A DNA stretch of 64,000 nt, taken from positions 108,521 to 172,520 of the forward strand of contig JBELHO010000002.1 of assembly GCA_042091375.1 (NCBI GenBank), in the 5' to 3' direction. The DNA is from JBELHO01 sp042091375 (GTDB lineage: Bacteria; Pseudomonadota; Gammaproteobacteria; Enterobacterales; Alteromonadaceae). Both the position numbers and the translations under genes were made by a program. Below the pieces are notes generated by a model, which did no database searches, had not been told where the DNA came from, and worked only from the letters and a program-made list of their open reading frames with translations. Shown here in pieces: positions 53,312 through 61,105 of the stretch (positions are counted from its first letter, which is position 1; each line of letters begins with the position of its first letter).

Positions 53312-53808
53312 ATGAGCATTATTAAAAAGTCGTCAGTCGTTGCATTACTGAGTATTTTTGCTCTATCTGCTTTGTTCACTGCGCCTGTGAAAGCTGAATC
53401 AAACCCATTTGCAGTACAAAATTTAATGACGGTTTCCGCGCCTCATAACCACAAACAAGATAAATGTGGTGAAGGCAAGTGCGGCGAAGGTAAAGCCACA
53501 AAAATGACCAAAGGCAAATGCGGTGAAGGCAAGTGCGGCGAAGGCAAAGCCAAANNNNNNNNNNNNNNNNNNNNNNNNNNNNNNNNNNNNNNNNNNNNNN
53601 NNNNNNNNNNNNNNNNNNNNNNNNNNNNNNNNNNNNNNNNNNNNNNNNNNNNNNAAAAATGACCAAAGGCAAATGCGGTGAAGGCAAGTGCGGCGAAGGC
53701 AAAGCCAAAAAGCTTACCAAAGGCAAATGCGGTGAAGGCAAGTGTGGCGAAGGCAAAGCCAAAAAGCTTACCAAAGGCAAATGTGGCGAGGGCAAGTGTG
53801 GCCAATAA
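53312..53808 (+). CDS. hvfA: HvfA-type Cys-repeat peptide (RiPP metallophore precursor), interrupted by a gap
   Basis: A secreted peptide with a signal sequence (SSVVALLSIFALSALFTAPVKA) followed by tandem 18-residue units KCGEGKCGEGKAKKLTKG. Five double EGKCG/GKCG cores, 10 Cys, are visible, two before and three after the N-gap. EGKCG repeats define the HvfA family, whose Cys are converted to oxazolone and thioamide groups by a DUF692 (MNIO) enzyme with a DUF2063 partner, giving a copper-binding product. No such genes lie within this window, so modification would depend on enzymes elsewhere. The reading frame shifts by one across the gap, and the DNA unit of 54 bases resumes one base short, which fits a gap of 54n-1 bases. 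The start has AAGGAA 7 bases upstream. Confidence 0.8.
53555..53654. other. Assembly gap (100 N) inside the repeat gene
   Basis: A 100-base placeholder where the 54-base units could not be resolved. Because the unit phase is position 39 on both sides, the true length should be 53, 107, 161 bases and so on. Confidence 0.99.
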
Positions 53809-53890
53809 CAGCTGACCCTTAACAATTTCAGTTAGATACCTTGGTTAAGGCCACTTGATAGGCTCACTAGCTGAGGTTATTGCCGAAGAA

Positions 53891-53921
53891 AGTCATTTTG
53901 TGAATGCAAAATGGCTTTTTT
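53891..53921 (+). terminator. Terminator after the HvfA-like gene
   Basis: AGTCATTTTG pairs with CAAAATGGCT (one G-U) around a 6-base loop and is followed by TTTTTT. Confidence 0.85.
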
Positions 53922-53960
53922 ATTTAATCAACACCAAATAAATACTGTTTAGGAGAAGAA

Positions 53961-54626
53961 ATGAATAACAATGTTGTGATCACTGGAGCCAACCGCGGCA
54001 TCGGCTTAGCACTGGCTGCTCACTATAAACAACAAGGTGATAATGTCTTCGCTTTGTGCAGAAATACCTCCCAACAACTCAGTGCATTAGATGTCAAGGT
54101 GATCACTGGCGTCGATGTTGCTACTGATCATGGTATACAACAGATGTCATCAGCACTAAAAGACATTGCTATAGACGTGTTGATTTGCAATGCTGGAATT
54201 TTGCACAATGAACATTTAGCGAAATTAAATACTGCAACAATTAGGCAGCAATTTGACGTCAATGCGTTGGCACCACTCAGAGTGGTTAGCTGTTTAGCTG
54301 AGCAAATGAATACAAGCAGTAAAGTCGCGATGATCACTTCTCGTATGGGCTCTATGGCAGATAATAGCTCAGGTGGTTACTATGGTTACCGCATGTCAAA
54401 AGCGGCTCTCAATGCCGCAGCTGTATCTCTTAGTCATGATCTTGCTCAATTGGGTATCGCCGTTGGTATTTATCACCCCGGTTACGTGCAAACTGATATG
54501 GTCAATCACGGTGGTGATATATCAGCAGATCTGGCTGCGCAGCGTATTGGCCAATTAATTGAACAACTGAGCTTGGCTGAAAGCGGGGTGTTTCGCCACG
54601 CCAATGGCGAGGTTTTACCTTGGTAG
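53961..54626 (+). CDS. SDR-family oxidoreductase, C-factor-like
   Basis: A 221-residue short-chain dehydrogenase. ITGANRGIGLALA is the cofactor motif, CNAGIL the NAG element, and Ser plus YRMSK (in GGYYGYRMSKAAL) the catalytic set. The sequence resembles the Myxococcus C-factor-like SDR group rather than FabG. AGGAGAAG lies before the ATG. It follows the HvfA-like gene after a terminator, so it is probably not part of a biosynthetic unit with it. Confidence 0.88.
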   Translation: MNNNVVITGANRGIGLALAAHYKQQGDNVFALCRNTSQQLSALDVKVITGVDVATDHGIQQMSSALKDIAIDVLICNAGILHNEHLAKLNTATIRQQFDVNALAPLRVVSCLAEQMNTSSKVAMITSRMGSMADNSSGGYYGYRMSKAALNAAAVSLSHDLAQLGIAVGIYHPGYVQTDMVNHGGDISADLAAQRIGQLIEQLSLAESGVFRHANGEVLPW

Positions 54627-54721
54627 TTTGCTCCTAATGCACTACCAAGCTGTGTTTTTACTGGCTACTACTTTTAAAGCAAAAGGGTATGTAAAACAAT
54701 GACAATAGCAGGAGAGAAACA

Positions 54722-55099
54722 GTGGCCAAAAACGCACTCGCTACTGTGACCAATGGCAATTATTTAAAAATCTGGCAAACAGTGCAACAGATCCCTCAAG
54801 GTAAAGTCGCCAGTTATGGGCAAATTGCCGATCTTTCTGGTTTGCCAAAGCGAGCCAGGCTGGTGGGTAAAGCGTTAGCCGCACTACCTAAAAATAGCGA
54901 CTATGCCGAGCATGTGCCATGGCATCGGGTAGTGAATAGCCAAGGAAAAATTTCCTTACCGCTGGCTAGTGCTGCTTTTAAGCGACAAAAAGCACAGTTA
55001 CAACAAGAGCAAGTGGTGGTGATTGCCAACAAGATCAACTTGCACATTTATCAATGGCAACCTGATCTTGCTGAATTATTGTTTGCGCTGTCGCATTAA
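54722..55099 (+). CDS. Alkyltransferase-like protein (ATL)
   Basis: A 125-residue protein of the Ogt/MGMT DNA-binding domain type. The usual PCHR active site is PWHR (residues 66-69), so there is no alkyl acceptor Cys. ATL proteins of this sort bind O6-alkylguanine and flag it for nucleotide excision repair instead of removing it. IPQGKVASYGQIADLSG is the helix-turn-helix part. The GTG start has AGGAGAG at a good distance. Mfd in the same window would act in the same repair pathway, but they are not linked. Confidence 0.9.
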   Translation: MAKNALATVTNGNYLKIWQTVQQIPQGKVASYGQIADLSGLPKRARLVGKALAALPKNSDYAEHVPWHRVVNSQGKISLPLASAAFKRQKAQLQQEQVVVIANKINLHIYQWQPDLAELLFALSH

Positions 55100-55112
55100 A
55101 GCGATAGACATT

Positions 55113-55913
55113 TTATAAACTCGATGTTCGTCCGCCGTCGACAGGTAAGTTGATGCCGGTAATATAACCCGCAGCTGGCGAAGCTAAGAAGGCAGCTGCA
55201 GCAGCAAATTCTTCCGGCTCAGCAAAACGTCGCATCGGAATATGAGACTTTTCATTGATGGTGGCCTGCTCTATTGAAATGTTTTGTTTGGCGGCCTTAC
55301 CGGCAATAATTGCATCAAGTCTTGCCGTGGCAGTCGCTCCGGGCAATACATTGTTGACTGTGATGCCAAATTCGCCGAGCTCATTGGCGAGTGTTTTCGC
55401 CCAACTGGCAACAGCTCCGCGTATGGTATTCGATACGCCAAGGTTGGGTAATGGCTGTTTGACCGATGTCGAGATAACATTAATTATCCGCCCATAACCT
55501 CGAGCTTTCATCATTGGAATAACCGCCTGTACTAAGTGATGGTTATTGATTAAATGCAGATTGAATGCCGACAAAAATTCACTAGCGTCACTGGTGTTGG
55601 CGGGTCCTGGTGATGGACCTCCAGTATTATTTATTAAAATATCATAGCCATAGTCATCAGTGATCTGCTGGTTAATAACCGTATTAACCTGCTCTGGATC
55701 ACTAAAGTCAGCAATTAACACCTTGTGTTGCTGAGATGGTGTTTTATTGGGTAGGGCGTTTAACTCAGTTAATACCTGCGCTAATGAGTCTTTATTTCTG
55801 GCAAAAAGGGTCACACTGGCACCTAACTGGGCAAGCTCTAATGCACATGCCTTGCCTATGCCTTGACTGCTTCCACAAACCAGTGCCGTTTTTGAAGTGA
55901 GATTTATATCCAT
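55113..55913 (-). CDS. SDR-family protein lacking the catalytic Tyr
   Basis: A 266-residue SDR-fold protein. ALVCGSSQGIGKACA binds the cofactor and ILINNTGGPSPGP is the NNAG-like turn. The position of the catalytic YxxxK is LGVSNTIRGAV, with Ser and Arg replacing Tyr and Lys. This variant is common in a group often labelled 3-oxoacyl-ACP reductase, whose activity is unproven. The C-terminus has GYITGINLPVDGG. It converges on the ATL gene. Confidence 0.88.
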   Translation of the reverse strand: MDINLTSKTALVCGSSQGIGKACALELAQLGASVTLFARNKDSLAQVLTELNALPNKTPSQQHKVLIADFSDPEQVNTVINQQITDDYGYDILINNTGGPSPGPANTSDASEFLSAFNLHLINNHHLVQAVIPMMKARGYGRIINVISTSVKQPLPNLGVSNTIRGAVASWAKTLANELGEFGITVNNVLPGATATARLDAIIAGKAAKQNISIEQATINEKSHIPMRRFAEPEEFAAAAAFLASPAAGYITGINLPVDGGRTSSL

Positions 55914-56019
55914 AGTGATTAGTTTTCTTGTTGTGTTGGTTAGTTGAACAAATCATTGTTAAGGGAATTTAAGCATATTCAACCGTGCAATGGCAGCGTA
56001 TTTTGCAAATAGGATCAAA

Positions 56020-56050
56020 TAAAAAAAAAGCCCGGCTACTAACCGGGCAA
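56020..56050 (-). terminator. Terminator of the Hsp20 gene
   Basis: On the minus strand GCCCGG TTAGTAG CCGGGC is followed by nine T. It lies 31 bases after the Hsp20 stop. Confidence 0.93.
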
Positions 56051-56080
56051 AAAATTAGGGAGATAACATGTTTTCAGCAA

Positions 56081-56536
56081 TTAACTGGGTTTGTCACTGA
56101 GTAAACTTTTGCTATTGATGGCGATCTTTCTTGGTTTTAGTGCTTCAGGTATTTCTCTTTCTAAATCGATATGAAGTAAACCGTGCTCTATAAAGGCACC
56201 TACAACTTTTACGTGATCACCCAGTTGAAACTTTCTTTCAAAATTTCTATCGGCAATGCCTTGATGTAAGAATTTACGTTCATTTTTGTCTTTACTGATG
56301 GGCTTAGTACCAGTAATGACTAAATTGTTTTGTTTTGATTCAATGTCTAACTCATCTTCAGAGAACCCAGCTATCGCCATGGTGATGCGGTATTTGTCAT
56401 CAGCGAGTAACTCGACGTTGTAGGGAGGGTAAGATGATTGTTTGTCAGCTCGTGACGCTTTGTCTATTAATCCAGCTAAGTGATCAAAGCCAATAAATGA
56501 GCGGTAAAGTGGGCTAAAGTCTGTATTTGTACGCAT
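56081..56536 (-). CDS. ibpA: Small heat-shock protein (Hsp20/IbpA type)
   Basis: A 151-residue alpha-crystallin-family holdase. The N-terminus (FSPLYRSFIGFDHLAGLID) and YPPYNVELLADDKYRITMAIAGF are typical of IbpA/IbpB. The alpha-crystallin domain spans about residues 40-130, and the IPEALKPRKIAI segment contains the C-terminal IxI-like motif. Expression should be heat-controlled twice: by a sigma32 promoter at 56719-56746 and by a ROSE-like hairpin hiding the ribosome site AGGA, 8 bases upstream of the ATG. Confidence 0.94.
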   Translation of the reverse strand: MRTNTDFSPLYRSFIGFDHLAGLIDKASRADKQSSYPPYNVELLADDKYRITMAIAGFSEDELDIESKQNNLVITGTKPISKDKNERKFLHQGIADRNFERKFQLGDHVKVVGAFIEHGLLHIDLEREIPEALKPRKIAINSKSLLSDKPS

Positions 56537-56541
56537 AATAT

Positions 56542-56564
56542 ATATCCTATTAATATAGCAATAT
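56542..56564 (-). promoter_or_regulatory. ROSE-like RNA thermometer hairpin
   Basis: In the mRNA, AUAUUGCUAU pairs with AUAGGAUAU around a 4-base loop. This pairs the U-U-G-C-U pentamer with the Shine-Dalgarno AGGA and leaves one G unpaired, exactly the pattern of ROSE elements in ibpA-type genes. The weak A/U stem should melt on heating. Confidence 0.7.
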
Positions 56565-56661
56565 TGATTAACTAAATTCAGGTAGTGGCTCTGTTGTGAC
56601 CAGCGTTAATAGATTACTATTTGCTGCGAAACTAAACACTACGTAAACTGAGTTATAAAGT

Positions 56662-56716
56662 GCCCTTCATTAGTGAACGGGCGGTTAATGTAGACCCTTT
56701 ACGGCGACTACATTAA
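56662..56716 (-). promoter_or_regulatory. 5' leader stem-loops of the Hsp20 mRNA
   Basis: Two more stems precede the thermometer. Arms TTAATGTAG / CTACATTAA (56685-56716, perfect 9 pairs) start at the predicted transcript end. The stem GCCC(G)TTCA / TGAAGGGC lies at 56662-56682. Multi-hairpin leaders are usual for ROSE elements. Confidence 0.6.
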
Positions 56717-56718
56717 CT

Positions 56719-56746
56719 AGATGGGTTCATTGAAAATTTTTTCAAG
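56719..56746 (-). promoter_or_regulatory. Sigma32 heat-shock promoter of the Hsp20 gene
   Basis: On the minus strand CTTGAAA (56746-56740), a 13-base spacer, and ACCCATCT (56726-56719) match the sigma32 consensus CTTGAAA-N(11-16)-CCCCATNT. Transcription would begin near 56711, giving a leader of about 175 bases. Confidence 0.85.
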
Positions 56747-56783
56747 TAAAAACAGTAAAAAAAATTAAATTTATTAAAAAAAA

Positions 56784-57461
56784 TTAATTGGTGTTGGTTT
56801 TTTTCGCTATTTTCCCTACTGCATTTTGTTCTGTTTTAATGTCTGGTTGCTCAGCGGGCCGATCTGTAAACAAGGCATTCAATGCCTCTAGCGCCGCTGA
56901 ATAATTGGGATGTGCCGATAAATTAGCAACCAGATCTTTGTATACCAGAACACCTTGGCTATTGATCACTAATATTGCTCGTGATAACAGACCCATGTCC
57001 TTGATCAAAAGCCCATAGTTTTCACCAAAATTACGCCATACACTGTCAGAGAGCACGGCAATGCGATCAATGTTTTCTTTGCTGCAAAATCGCTTTTGTG
57101 CAAACGGCAAATCATTACTTATGGTTAAGCTGATCAGCTGCTCGGGGAGTTTCAGCATTTCATCATTAAAGCGTTTAGTTTGCAGTGAACACACCCCAGT
57201 ATCTATGCTAGGTACTACCGAAATTAGTATGTTTTTACCGGCAAAATCCTTGAGTTCAACTGGGCTGAAGTTTTGATCAACCACTTTAAAATTAGGTGCT
57301 TTTTCACCTACCTGTATCTGTTTGCCCAACAAGGTAACAAATTTATCACCTGCTTTTACAAGATCTGAGTTTTGCCACTGTTCAGTAGGAGCTGAATCGG
57401 CTGCTAATAAGTGGTGGCTTATCAAGAATAAACACATTGAAAAATAGGTAATATATTTCAT
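56784..57461 (-). CDS. tpx: Exported thiol peroxidase (Tpx-like)
   Basis: A 225-residue peroxiredoxin of the Tpx class: PSIDTGVCSLQTKRF carries the peroxidatic Cys with the TxxC motif, and QKRFCSKENI the resolving Cys. Tpx reduces alkyl hydroperoxides using thioredoxin. Unlike most Tpx, this one has a signal peptide (KYITYFSMCLFLISHHLLAAD), so it should act in the periplasm, where the reductant is unclear. ATG 57461 is used because the signal peptide starts there; a TTG at 57485 is the longest option. A charged C-terminal extension (PDIKTEQNAVGKIAKK) is extra to the family. Confidence 0.87.
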   Translation of the reverse strand: MKYITYFSMCLFLISHHLLAADSAPTEQWQNSDLVKAGDKFVTLLGKQIQVGEKAPNFKVVDQNFSPVELKDFAGKNILISVVPSIDTGVCSLQTKRFNDEMLKLPEQLISLTISNDLPFAQKRFCSKENIDRIAVLSDSVWRNFGENYGLLIKDMGLLSRAILVINSQGVLVYKDLVANLSAHPNYSAALEALNALFTDRPAEQPDIKTEQNAVGKIAKKTNTN

Positions 57462-57629
57462 AAAATTATTAAATTGAGTGGTCAATATCGCAAAGCTTAC
57501 CTTTGGACTACAAAAATAGCCATAAAATCGTGACTAATTTCAATTTTTATCTATTGTTATAGTTAATAAAGCATTAAGATAAAGAAAGTTTTTTTAATAT
57601 TAAAATTTCCCAAAGGAATCACTGTCCAG

Positions 57630-58730
57630 ATGTCTACACCTTTATTAATTTGTGATGACTCAAATATGGCTCGCAAACAAGTTGCTCGCTCTTTGCCTGA
57701 TGGCTGGGATGTCGATGTCAGCTTTGCCTCTAATGGATTTGAAGCGATTGATGCCATTAAAGCAGGGAAGGGCGATGTCTTATTGTTGGATTTAAACATG
57801 CCTGAAATGGACGGTTATCAGGTACTTGAAGCTATAATGAAGCAAGACCTACCAACTATAGTCATTGTTATTTCTGGTGATATACAGCCAGAAGCACATC
57901 AGAGAGTAACCAGCTTAGGTGCACTAGACTTTATTAAAAAGCCGATTAGTAAAGATAAATTAACAGAAATATTAATCGCTTATGGTGTGTTTGCGGCAGA
58001 AAAAAATGTTCAATTAGCTACAGCTCCAATGGTACCTCCGGCAGCAAAACAGCATAAAATTAAATTAGATCCTTTGATTGCTCCGGCAAAATCTGCCAGT
58101 TTATCGAAATCCCCTACAGCATCAACTGATTTGTTATTGGATGCTGAGTTAAGGGATTGTTACCAAGAAATTGCCAACGTCGCTATGGGTCAAGCTGGTG
58201 ATCTGTTAGCGCGGTTACTTGATGTGTTTGTGGTCTTGCCTATCCCCAACGTTAATTTAATCGAAGTGTCTGAATTGAGTATGGCGTTATCCGCAGTAGA
58301 ACTGCATGAGAGTACTTCAGGCGTTTGCCAAGGATTTATTGGCGCGGGTATTTCTGGAGAAGCGTTACTTATTCTTAATGATTCAAGTTTTAAAGACGTT
58401 GCGTCATTGATGAATTATCAGTACGAAGTTGATGAAAGCACAGAACTTGAGCTGTTGATGGATATGGCTAATGTGTTGATTGGCGCTTGTTTAAATGGCG
58501 TTTCCACACAATTAGATATGTCGTTTAGCCAAGGGCACCCAGTAGTTTTGGGCCAGCATCGCAAAATATCTGAACTAATCGCCACCAATTCAACCCGTTG
58601 GAAAAAAACCTTAGCCATTGAGATCAGTTACAGTATTGAGAATTTACCGATAAAGTGTGATCTTTTATTGCTGTTTACCGAAGAATCAATACAAACATTA
58701 AACAATAAAATAGCTTATCTGCTGGATTAA
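57630..58730 (+). CDS. Response regulator with CheC-like phosphatase domain
   Basis: A 366-residue protein. Residues 1-120 are a receiver domain with Asp9-Asp10, phospho-acceptor Asp54 and Lys104. Residues 170-340 form a CheC/CheX-type domain: the first catalytic motif is Glu180-x-x-Asn183 in YQEIANVAMGQAGDL, and a second related helix is ELLMDMANVLIGACLNG. CheC proteins dephosphorylate CheY-P, so this fusion may act as a phosphatase whose activity depends on its own phosphorylation. It is 2 bases upstream of the diguanylate cyclase, so they form an operon. No histidine kinase is adjacent. Confidence 0.9.
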   Translation: MSTPLLICDDSNMARKQVARSLPDGWDVDVSFASNGFEAIDAIKAGKGDVLLLDLNMPEMDGYQVLEAIMKQDLPTIVIVISGDIQPEAHQRVTSLGALDFIKKPISKDKLTEILIAYGVFAAEKNVQLATAPMVPPAAKQHKIKLDPLIAPAKSASLSKSPTASTDLLLDAELRDCYQEIANVAMGQAGDLLARLLDVFVVLPIPNVNLIEVSELSMALSAVELHESTSGVCQGFIGAGISGEALLILNDSSFKDVASLMNYQYEVDESTELELLMDMANVLIGACLNGVSTQLDMSFSQGHPVVLGQHRKISELIATNSTRWKKTLAIEISYSIENLPIKCDLLLLFTEESIQTLNNKIAYLLD

Positions 58731-58732
58731 TT

Positions 58733-59698
58733 ATGTCGTTAGAAAAAGAACAAATCAACGAATTACACTGGCTGATGGAAATGCTGCACACCATTGATGT
58801 CGGGTTGGTGGTGTTAGACCGTCAATACGCCATTCAAATATGGAATGGTTTTATGGAAAACCACAGTGGTATGTTACCCAGAGAAGTCAAAGGCAAAAGA
58901 CTGTTTGATCTGTTTGATGAAATTCCAGAGCAGTGGTTTAAGCGCAAAGCAGAATCGGTTTTTTTATTAAAAAACAAAGCCTTTACTATTTGGGAGCAGC
59001 GTCCTTACTTATTTAAATTTCAAAACTATCGCCCTATTACCGGCAGTGCTGATTTCATGTATCAGAACACCACTTTTATTCCACTGATATCGGCAACAGG
59101 TGAAGTAACTCATTTGTGTTTAATTATATATGATGTCACTGATAATGCGGTTCACAAAAGAGATCTTGAGCAGGCAAATAGCGAATTAGCGGTATTGAGT
59201 CAAACCGATGGCTTAACTAATTTGTTTAATCGCATGCACTGGGAGAGTTGTTTAAAAGCTGAATATAAACGTTGGACGCGCAGCAATCACGCCAGTTGCT
59301 TAGTGATGCTAGATATTGATCACTTTAAGCAAGTGAATGACAATTATGGACACATGGTGGGTGATGAGGTGATCAAAAACCTCTCGGGGATAATCCAAAA
59401 GCACATTCGCGAAACCGACGTGTCGGGCCGTTATGGCGGTGAAGAGTTTGCTATTTTGTTAGCAGATACCAGTATTGAAAATGCCCAAGTATTTGCCGAG
59501 CGTTTGCGATTTGAAGTGGAACAAACTGTGGTAAAGTACAACGATTTTGAACTGGAATATACCATAAGTATTGGTCTGGCTGAAGTCGATTCAACGGTTA
59601 AGAATTATGAAACGTGGATTGAATATGCCGACGCGGCTCTGTATCAATCGAAAGAGTCTGGTCGTAATAAAGTATCAATACACCATAAAAATGGTTAA
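58733..59698 (+). CDS. PAS-GGDEF diguanylate cyclase
   Basis: A 321-residue cytoplasmic protein. Residues 10-130 form a PAS domain (TIDVGLVVLDRQYAIQIWNGFMENHSG). A short coiled linker follows, then the GGDEF domain with LTNLFNRMHWE, LDIDHFKQVNDNYGHMVGDE and active-site RYGGEEFAIL. The inhibitory site is present as RETD five residues before the motif, so c-di-GMP feedback should operate. Its coupling to the REC-CheC gene suggests the regulator and the cyclase share an input. Confidence 0.93.
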   Translation: MSLEKEQINELHWLMEMLHTIDVGLVVLDRQYAIQIWNGFMENHSGMLPREVKGKRLFDLFDEIPEQWFKRKAESVFLLKNKAFTIWEQRPYLFKFQNYRPITGSADFMYQNTTFIPLISATGEVTHLCLIIYDVTDNAVHKRDLEQANSELAVLSQTDGLTNLFNRMHWESCLKAEYKRWTRSNHASCLVMLDIDHFKQVNDNYGHMVGDEVIKNLSGIIQKHIRETDVSGRYGGEEFAILLADTSIENAQVFAERLRFEVEQTVVKYNDFELEYTISIGLAEVDSTVKNYETWIEYADAALYQSKESGRNKVSIHHKNG

Positions 59699-59788
59699 CT
59701 TATCGCCAAGTCAAGTTGTTTAATAAAACAGTTATTGCAAGGTGGCGTTGGCCTTTGACATTTTTAAATAAGGATATTTTTTAAACAA

Positions 59789-59813
59789 GGGCAGTTTTAA
59801 AACTGCCCGTTTT
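59789..59813 (+). terminator. Terminator of the REC-CheC/GGDEF operon
   Basis: Perfect arms GGGCAGTT / AACTGCCC with loop TTAA, followed by GTTTT. It lies 90 bases after the stop. Confidence 0.88.
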
Positions 59814-59903
59814 GCTTTAGCTGTGCTCAGCAGGTGAATTTCTTTAAAGTCTTTACAGAAAAATACTCCTAAGCACTTTATACGTTTTCATGAAATATAA
59901 CTT

Positions 59904-59984
59904 CGTATTAAGCGCTAAATGACTGTTGGTTAAACTAAACGACCAAGGAGCAAATAGTCAACTGTCATTTTTCCCAGTTGAAAA
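59904..59984 (-). repeat. attC-like site, last of the array
   Basis: Minus-strand core GACAGTTGAC ... CTCCTTGGTCGTTTAG ... AACCAACAGTCA, close to the site at 63.5 kb, but the outer boxes (TTTTCAAC and GCGCTTAAT) are poor and it lies about 80 bases from the GNAT stop. Probably a decayed terminal attC. Confidence 0.55.
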
Positions 59985-60061
59985 CCCTATTTAGAAGCCA
60001 CTTTCATAGAATGAGCAGTCTATTTTGCGACTATTCTCTGTAATGGTATCACGCTAATTTT

Positions 60062-60541
60062 TTAACATTGCTTTAAATTCATCCAAGTACTGTTGATGTT
60101 TATTTTGATGCCATTGCGCACCATGTGTATTAGTGGAAATCGGTTGCCTTGACCATCCAATTCAGAGCGCCCGACTTTTTTGAAACCTACCTTTTCATAG
60201 AACTCAATTGCCTTTGGGTTTTGCTCGTTCACATCAACTTTTGATGCGTCCAAATTGTTAACCGCGTAATCCATAAGTTGGCTTCCGATCCCCAAACCAA
60301 AATACTTTGGATTGACGAATAACATTTCCACCTTAGCGTCTGCAACGCCAATAAACCCAGCTATTTCACTATGCTTGGTGACGCACCAAAGCTCAACTGC
60401 ATCGAAATAATTCGCCAAAATAACAGGCTTTAATTCAACAATATTTTCTTCAGGTAAAAAATGATGAGTTGCCCTGACTGAGCTTTCCCAGATTTCGATA
60501 AGTTCTTCATAGTTTGCTTTTGTAACTGGTTTCACTTTCAT
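60062..60541 (-). CDS. Cassette gene: GNAT acetyltransferase
   Basis: A 159-residue GNAT-fold N-acetyltransferase. Motif A reads AKVEMLFVNPKYFGLGIGSQLMDYAV and binds acetyl-CoA; the following VDVNEQNPKAIEFYEKVGFKKVGRS is the usual end. The substrate is unknown; cassette-borne GNATs often act on antibiotics, toxins or amino acids. The ATG has AGGGAA upstream and starts about 20 bases after an attC-like site. Confidence 0.9.
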   Translation of the reverse strand: MKVKPVTKANYEELIEIWESSVRATHHFLPEENIVELKPVILANYFDAVELWCVTKHSEIAGFIGVADAKVEMLFVNPKYFGLGIGSQLMDYAVNNLDASKVDVNEQNPKAIEFYEKVGFKKVGRSELDGQGNRFPLIHMVRNGIKININSTWMNLKQC

Positions 60542-60567
60542 TGAATATTCCCTGCAATATATCGCCT

Positions 60568-60655
60568 CGTTAAGAGGTAAATAATTGTTGGCAAAATAAG
60601 CGATGCAGATTGGAAGCCAACTGTTTATTTGTTCTAAATATTAAGCGTGTTAGGT
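60568..60655 (-). repeat. attC-like site between the LIC_13387-like and GNAT genes
   Basis: On the minus strand it begins with a perfect R'' box ACCTAAC that contains the upstream gene's TAA, continues AAACAGTTGGC ... CATCGCTTATTTTGCCAAC, and ends near CTCTTAACGAGG. The arms AATAAACAGTTGGC and GCCAACAATTATT pair well. Confidence 0.75.
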
Positions 60656-61063
60656 GTTGATTAGTACAAAAGCACTTAAAAAACATATGGTTGAGATTAG
60701 AATGCCGAAAAATGGCAGTTTAAACCAGTAATTTTTTGCTAAAAGTAAATAAGAAAAACCGACTATAGAAGGCAATACAGAAAACCAACTATTGTTATGG
60801 AGAAATTCAATATGTGAAAAAGCCAAAGGAATATAAATAGCGGCAAAAAGCATTACGCCTAAACTATGGCTAGCATTAAAACCGACCCAAGCACGCCAAA
60901 CAGAAGTGTCTTTGGTAATGTTTGGCGATGTACTTCGCATTGCTTGGATTGCGTCAGAATTATGCGGATTAAACTTATCAGTAAAAAAAGTATAAATGAG
61001 ATGAACGAGACCTAGTAAGCCGAGTATTGAAGCACCGATCAAGAATAATACTTGTGAAACCAA
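60650..61063 (-). CDS. Cassette gene: small four-helix membrane protein
   Basis: A 137-residue membrane protein with four hydrophobic helices and the conserved loop FTDKFNPHNSDAIQAMRSTSPNITKDTSVWRAWVGFNASHSLG. I believe this is the family called LIC_13387-like; its function is unknown. TTG at 61063 is the start, with AGGAG 6 bases before it. The stop codon is part of the attC R'' box. Only 42 bases separate it from the preceding immunity-like gene, so they probably share one cassette. Confidence 0.75.
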   Translation of the reverse strand: MVSQVLFLIGASILGLLGLVHLIYTFFTDKFNPHNSDAIQAMRSTSPNITKDTSVWRAWVGFNASHSLGVMLFAAIYIPLAFSHIEFLHNNSWFSVLPSIVGFSYLLLAKNYWFKLPFFGILISTICFLSAFVLINT

Positions 61064-61105
61064 GCCTAACTCCTTTTTATCCGTTGTTGAGTGACTTGTT
61101 GTATT

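Noticed and set aside
53376..53825. Minus-strand frames across the HvfA-like repeats (LPSPHLPSPHL)
   Set aside because: Antisense translation of the 54-base repeat; the plus strand has signal peptide, ribosome site and terminator.
53961..55913. HvfA modification operon downstream of the Cys-repeat gene
   Set aside because: The following genes are two SDRs and an alkyltransferase-like protein behind a terminator, with no DUF692 or DUF2063 sequence features.
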